The notes beneath the pieces were generated by a model. It was not told the DNA's origin. It was given only the letters and a program-made list of their open reading frames with translations, and did not search any database. A stretch of 23,166 nucleotides of DNA, taken from contig DGUQ01000178.1 in assembly GCA_002394725.1 (NCBI GenBank), positions 1-23,166 on the forward strand, given 5' to 3'. A program made the translations under genes and the position numbers. This document shows positions 21,570 through 23,166 of this stretch, in pieces. Within the stretch, counting starts at the first letter, position 1; each line of letters starts with the position of its first letter. The stretch is from Ruminococcaceae bacterium UBA4306. Its GTDB lineage: Bacteria; Bacillota; Clostridia; Oscillospirales; Acutalibacteraceae.

Positions 21570-22652
21570 ATGAAACAAGCAGTCGCTTTGGTATTGATGC
21601 TGGCGGTTTTACTATCCGCGACTTCCTGCTCAGTTTCACCTAAGACTGAACAAGCCGAAAAACCCACTGTCGTGAAGACAGACGCTGAGCTTGCTGCAAC
21701 CATCGACAGCAAGCTCGCGGACATCAAGTATGACGGAGTCATCTATCTTACGCACAACGGTAATGTCGTATATCAAAGAGCGACGGGCACGGATGCGAAC
21801 GGCGATCCTTTGACAATGGATACATCCATGTATATCGGTTCTGTGTCAAAGCAGTTCTGCGCCGCCGCTATCATAATACTGCGCGATCAAGGCAAGCTCA
21901 GCGTTGACGATACGATCGACAAATATTTTCCCGAGTACAGCAAAGGCAAAGATCTTACGATCAAGCACCTGCTGACGATGCGTTCGGGTATCCGCGATAC
22001 GGTGGGCGAAGGTTTTGCGAATACACTGCCTTACGGGAACACGGAGAAAGAGAACACCGCTTTGATCAAGGAGTGGATCTTCGGTGAGTCTCTGTTATTT
22101 GAACCCGATACCGCGTTCCGTTATTCCAACTCCAACTATATCCTGCTCGCGGACATCGTGGAACAGGCCTCGGGTCAGTATTATAACGACTTTCTGCGCG
22201 AATACATTTTTGATCCGCTTGATATGAAGCATACCGGTTTGATCACCGAGATCTCGGATTCTCCCACATGGGCAGAGAATCTGATCGCCGATGACGATGT
22301 AGAGGAGGTCAAGATCAAGGGCGTTGCAAAGGGCGCGGGAGATATCGTTTCCAACGCTCCCGATATGGTCAAATGGATGGAAGGCTTATCCGGCGGCAAG
22401 ATCGTCAGCGCGGAGACCCTCCGTGAGATGACAACGGATCATTCACCTGATTACGGCGAAAAATACGGCTACGGGCTGACGCAGATGTTTTCGGGAGGCG
22501 CGGGGCATTTAGGTGCTATTTCTGACTATTCCTCTGAGGAGTACTTCAATACTGAACAGGGATATTGCTTTTTCTGCGACAGCAACGGAAGTGATCCGGG
22601 AGGTATGGCATGGATGTTGCTCGGTGAGTTCCTATCTGAACATAGCGGCTGA
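21570..22652 (+). CDS. Serine hydrolase lipoprotein, class C beta-lactamase family (copy 2)
   Basis: 360 residues, lipobox SATSC (C20). Motifs: S91-V-S-K94 (GSVSKQFCAA), Y185-S-N187 (FRYSNSNY) and HLG in the KTG position (GAGHLGAIS). It matches the copy at 15414 closely through the core (SVSKQFCAA, LS/V-DDT, FPEY, LTIK-LL, YSNSNY), so the pair arose by duplication and now brackets the run. The N-terminal 80 residues and the substrate-loop regions differ, consistent with different substrates. RBS AAGGAG lies seven bases upstream of the ATG; 45-bp gap after the esterase. No clear terminator follows its stop; decayed DNA begins at once. Confidence 0.9.
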   Translation: MKQAVALVLMLAVLLSATSCSVSPKTEQAEKPTVVKTDAELAATIDSKLADIKYDGVIYLTHNGNVVYQRATGTDANGDPLTMDTSMYIGSVSKQFCAAAIIILRDQGKLSVDDTIDKYFPEYSKGKDLTIKHLLTMRSGIRDTVGEGFANTLPYGNTEKENTALIKEWIFGESLLFEPDTAFRYSNSNYILLADIVEQASGQYYNDFLREYIFDPLDMKHTGLITEISDSPTWAENLIADDDVEEVKIKGVAKGAGDIVSNAPDMVKWMEGLSGGKIVSAETLREMTTDHSPDYGEKYGYGLTQMFSGGAGHLGAISDYSSEEYFNTEQGYCFFCDSNGSDPGGMAWMLLGEFLSEHSG

Positions 22653-22759
22653 TGATATACCTTATGGAATAAATCCTTTGTTTCATCAACGGTTAATCCC
22701 AAAGCAAAAGCAATCGCAAACATGGATTTACGGCTTGTCTCACCTTTATGGTCATACAT
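22653..22759 (-). pseudogene. Fragment of a regulator-like protein
   Basis: From ATG 22759 the minus strand encodes MYDHKGETSRKSMFAIAFAL, then GLTVDETKDLFHKVYHQ. The second part looks like the end of a small helical DNA-binding domain in which a Lys or Arg is followed by a hydrophobic helix and an ETKDLF-type turn. The likeness ends exactly where the stop of the serine hydrolase gene lies; beyond it the frame runs on antisense to that gene. This is a short leftover joined to leader cassette B. Function is not claimed. Confidence 0.35.
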
Positions 22760-22811
22760 ATCACACCCCTTACAAGCACAACAACATACCACAGCCCATT
22801 TGAAAAGTCCA
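22749..22811 (-). promoter_or_regulatory. Leader cassette B, second copy of the 11115-11174 unit
   Basis: On the minus strand: TGGACTTTTCAAA, TGTGGTAT, TTGTTGTGC, GGGGTGTGATAT and ATGACCA appear in the same order and spacing (within a few bases) as in cassette A. The -35 is one base off (TGGACT). It leads into the regulator fragment. Confidence 0.6.
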
Positions 22812-22897
22812 GAGAAATATACTCGTAAAATCAGTGAACTTTTACAGAATGAACAGCTATTACAGAACATTCTCATAACTATTTTATGGTATCATCT

Positions 22898-23031
22898 ATG
22901 CAACACCATTGTGTATTGACCACAATTCTGACCACAACAGAACCGGAACGGATCGTACAGGAGAGCGCTAAACGGAAAACTGACGTGATATCCCCGGACA
23001 AAAGAGCGCTAAAAGCGGTAGAACGACCGTA
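22898..23031 (+). pseudogene. Probable C-terminal tail of a tyrosine integrase
   Basis: This frame reads MQHHCVLTTILTTTEPERI, then VQESAKRKTDVISPDKRALK, then AVERP and a stop at 23029-23031. Repeated LTT-x-LTT followed by a basic tail is something I associate with C-termini of Clostridia phage-type integrases. No catalytic R-H-R-Y residues are present, so only the extreme end of the gene would remain. Its place 30 bp before a tRNA half-site supports the reading, since int genes commonly end next to attachment sites. There is no ribosome site at the ATG. Another reading frame (DHNSDHNRTGTDRTGER) is also open, so the assignment is tentative. Confidence 0.4.
22962..23013 (+). repeat. 11-bp direct repeat pair next to the tRNA half-site
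   Basis: AGAGCGCTAAA occurs at 22962-22972 and 23003-23013, 41 bp apart, with palindromic core AGCGCT. The two copies are in different reading frames relative to the integrase-tail frame, so the likeness is at DNA level. The position 50-100 bp inside the att-like site is where integrase arm sites are usually found. Confidence 0.45.
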
Positions 23032-23061
23032 ATGTATACATTGTAAATGGCCCTTGCGGCG

Positions 23062-23106
23062 CTACGAACCAAAAGGTCGGGGGTTCGAGTCCCTTCCAGC
23101 GTGCCA
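23062..23106 (+). other. 3' half of tRNA-Arg(ACG): attachment-site scar
   Basis: 45 bases fit standard tRNA numbering from position 32 to 76. They contain anticodon loop CTACGAA (anticodon ACG, Arg), 39-43 CCAAA, variable loop AAGGTC, T stem GGGGG/CCCTT with loop TTCGAGT, 3' acceptor strand CCAGCGT, discriminator G and encoded CCA (23104-23106). Positions 27-31 should read TTTGG but read CGGCG, and no D arm or 5' acceptor strand (ACGCTGG) occurs upstream. The gene is cut in the anticodon loop. This is the typical result of integration into a tRNA 3' half: the intact tRNA would be at the far end of the element. Confidence 0.8.
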
Positions 23107-23107
23107 T

Positions 23108-23141
23108 AAATGCTCATACACCGTTTGGTGTATGAGCATTT
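23108..23141 (+). terminator. Strong hairpin terminator after the tRNA half
   Basis: AAATGCTCATACACC and GGTGTATGAGCATTT pair perfectly over 15 bp around GTTT, starting two bases after CCA. It is the expected transcription terminator of the original tRNA gene, which suggests that host chromosome lies to the right. Confidence 0.85.
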
Positions 23142-23166
23142 GCTTGAATGAAAGAGTAGATGTGTA

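Noticed and set aside
15414..22652. True beta-lactamases (antibiotic resistance) for the two serine hydrolases
   Set aside because: The KTG position is HxG and they sit in an operon of esterases and a protease; family esterases or peptidases are more likely.
22722..22919. 65-codon plus-strand frame after the last hydrolase gene
   Set aside because: No ribosome site and no recognisable pattern; it runs opposite leader cassette B.
23000..23106. Complete tRNA-Arg gene
   Set aside because: No D arm or 5' acceptor strand; the anticodon stem is unpaired on its 5' side. Only positions 32-76 are present.

Overview
The window looks like an accessory stretch of a gut or rumen Clostridia chromosome, most likely a Ruminococcus-type Oscillospiraceae. 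The evidence is a type I dockerin, CBM26-like starch-binding modules, many XRE and TetR regulators, AGGAGG-type ribosome binding sites with frequent TTG/GTG starts, and many lipobox signal peptides. No gene here fixes the species. Genes left of about 13.09 kb are on the minus strand and the main operon on the right is on the plus strand.

Region 1 (1-3315, minus) is a TetR-headed operon: TetR, a CxxCxxC flavodoxin-fold oxidoreductase, a YjdF-family protein, a CDP-alcohol phosphatidyltransferase, a PNPOx-like protein, a VOC protein and the start of a probable GNAT gene. It is driven by a consensus promoter (TTGACA-17-TATAAT) with one palindromic operator inside the spacer and a second just downstream of the -10. 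Next to it is a stand-alone XRE/zinc-ribbon regulator (3383-4147).

Region 2 (4249-10693, minus) is a second, longer TetR-headed run: a paralogous TetR, an alpha/beta hydrolase, another Cys-rich flavodoxin-fold oxidoreductase, two GNATs, a kinase-fold protein with an apparent CTG start, a PAP2-family membrane protein, an XRE membrane regulator interrupted by an amber codon near its start, a methyltransferase and a GNAT. Its promoter and operator pair have the same geometry as in region 1, so the two operons are probably co- or cross-regulated.

Region 3 (10.7-13.46 kb) has hairpin-rich non-coding DNA with gene debris, a lipoprotein hydrolase plus six-TM XRE regulator pair (minus), and an intergenic segment carrying a dispersed repeat.

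Region 4 (13459-22652, plus) begins with an XRE regulator that has its own promoter and terminator. It is followed by a tight run of six exported proteins: a CBM-like/dockerin protein, a serine hydrolase, a papain-like protease, a tannase-like esterase, an esterase with a C-terminal CBM26-like module, and a second serine hydrolase paralogous to the first. At least five of the six are lipoproteins. This looks like a cell-surface ester- and peptide-cleaving system tied to starch-like material, and it is the most interesting system in the window.

Region 5 (22653-23166) is a decayed mobile-element end: a regulator fragment behind a promoter/leader also found at 11.1 kb, a probable integrase C-terminal tail, an 11-bp direct repeat pair, and the 3' half (positions 32-76) of tRNA-Arg(ACG) followed by a strong terminator. 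This is what an att junction in a tRNA gene looks like. No integrase catalytic domain, CRISPR array, rRNA or complete tRNA is visible.
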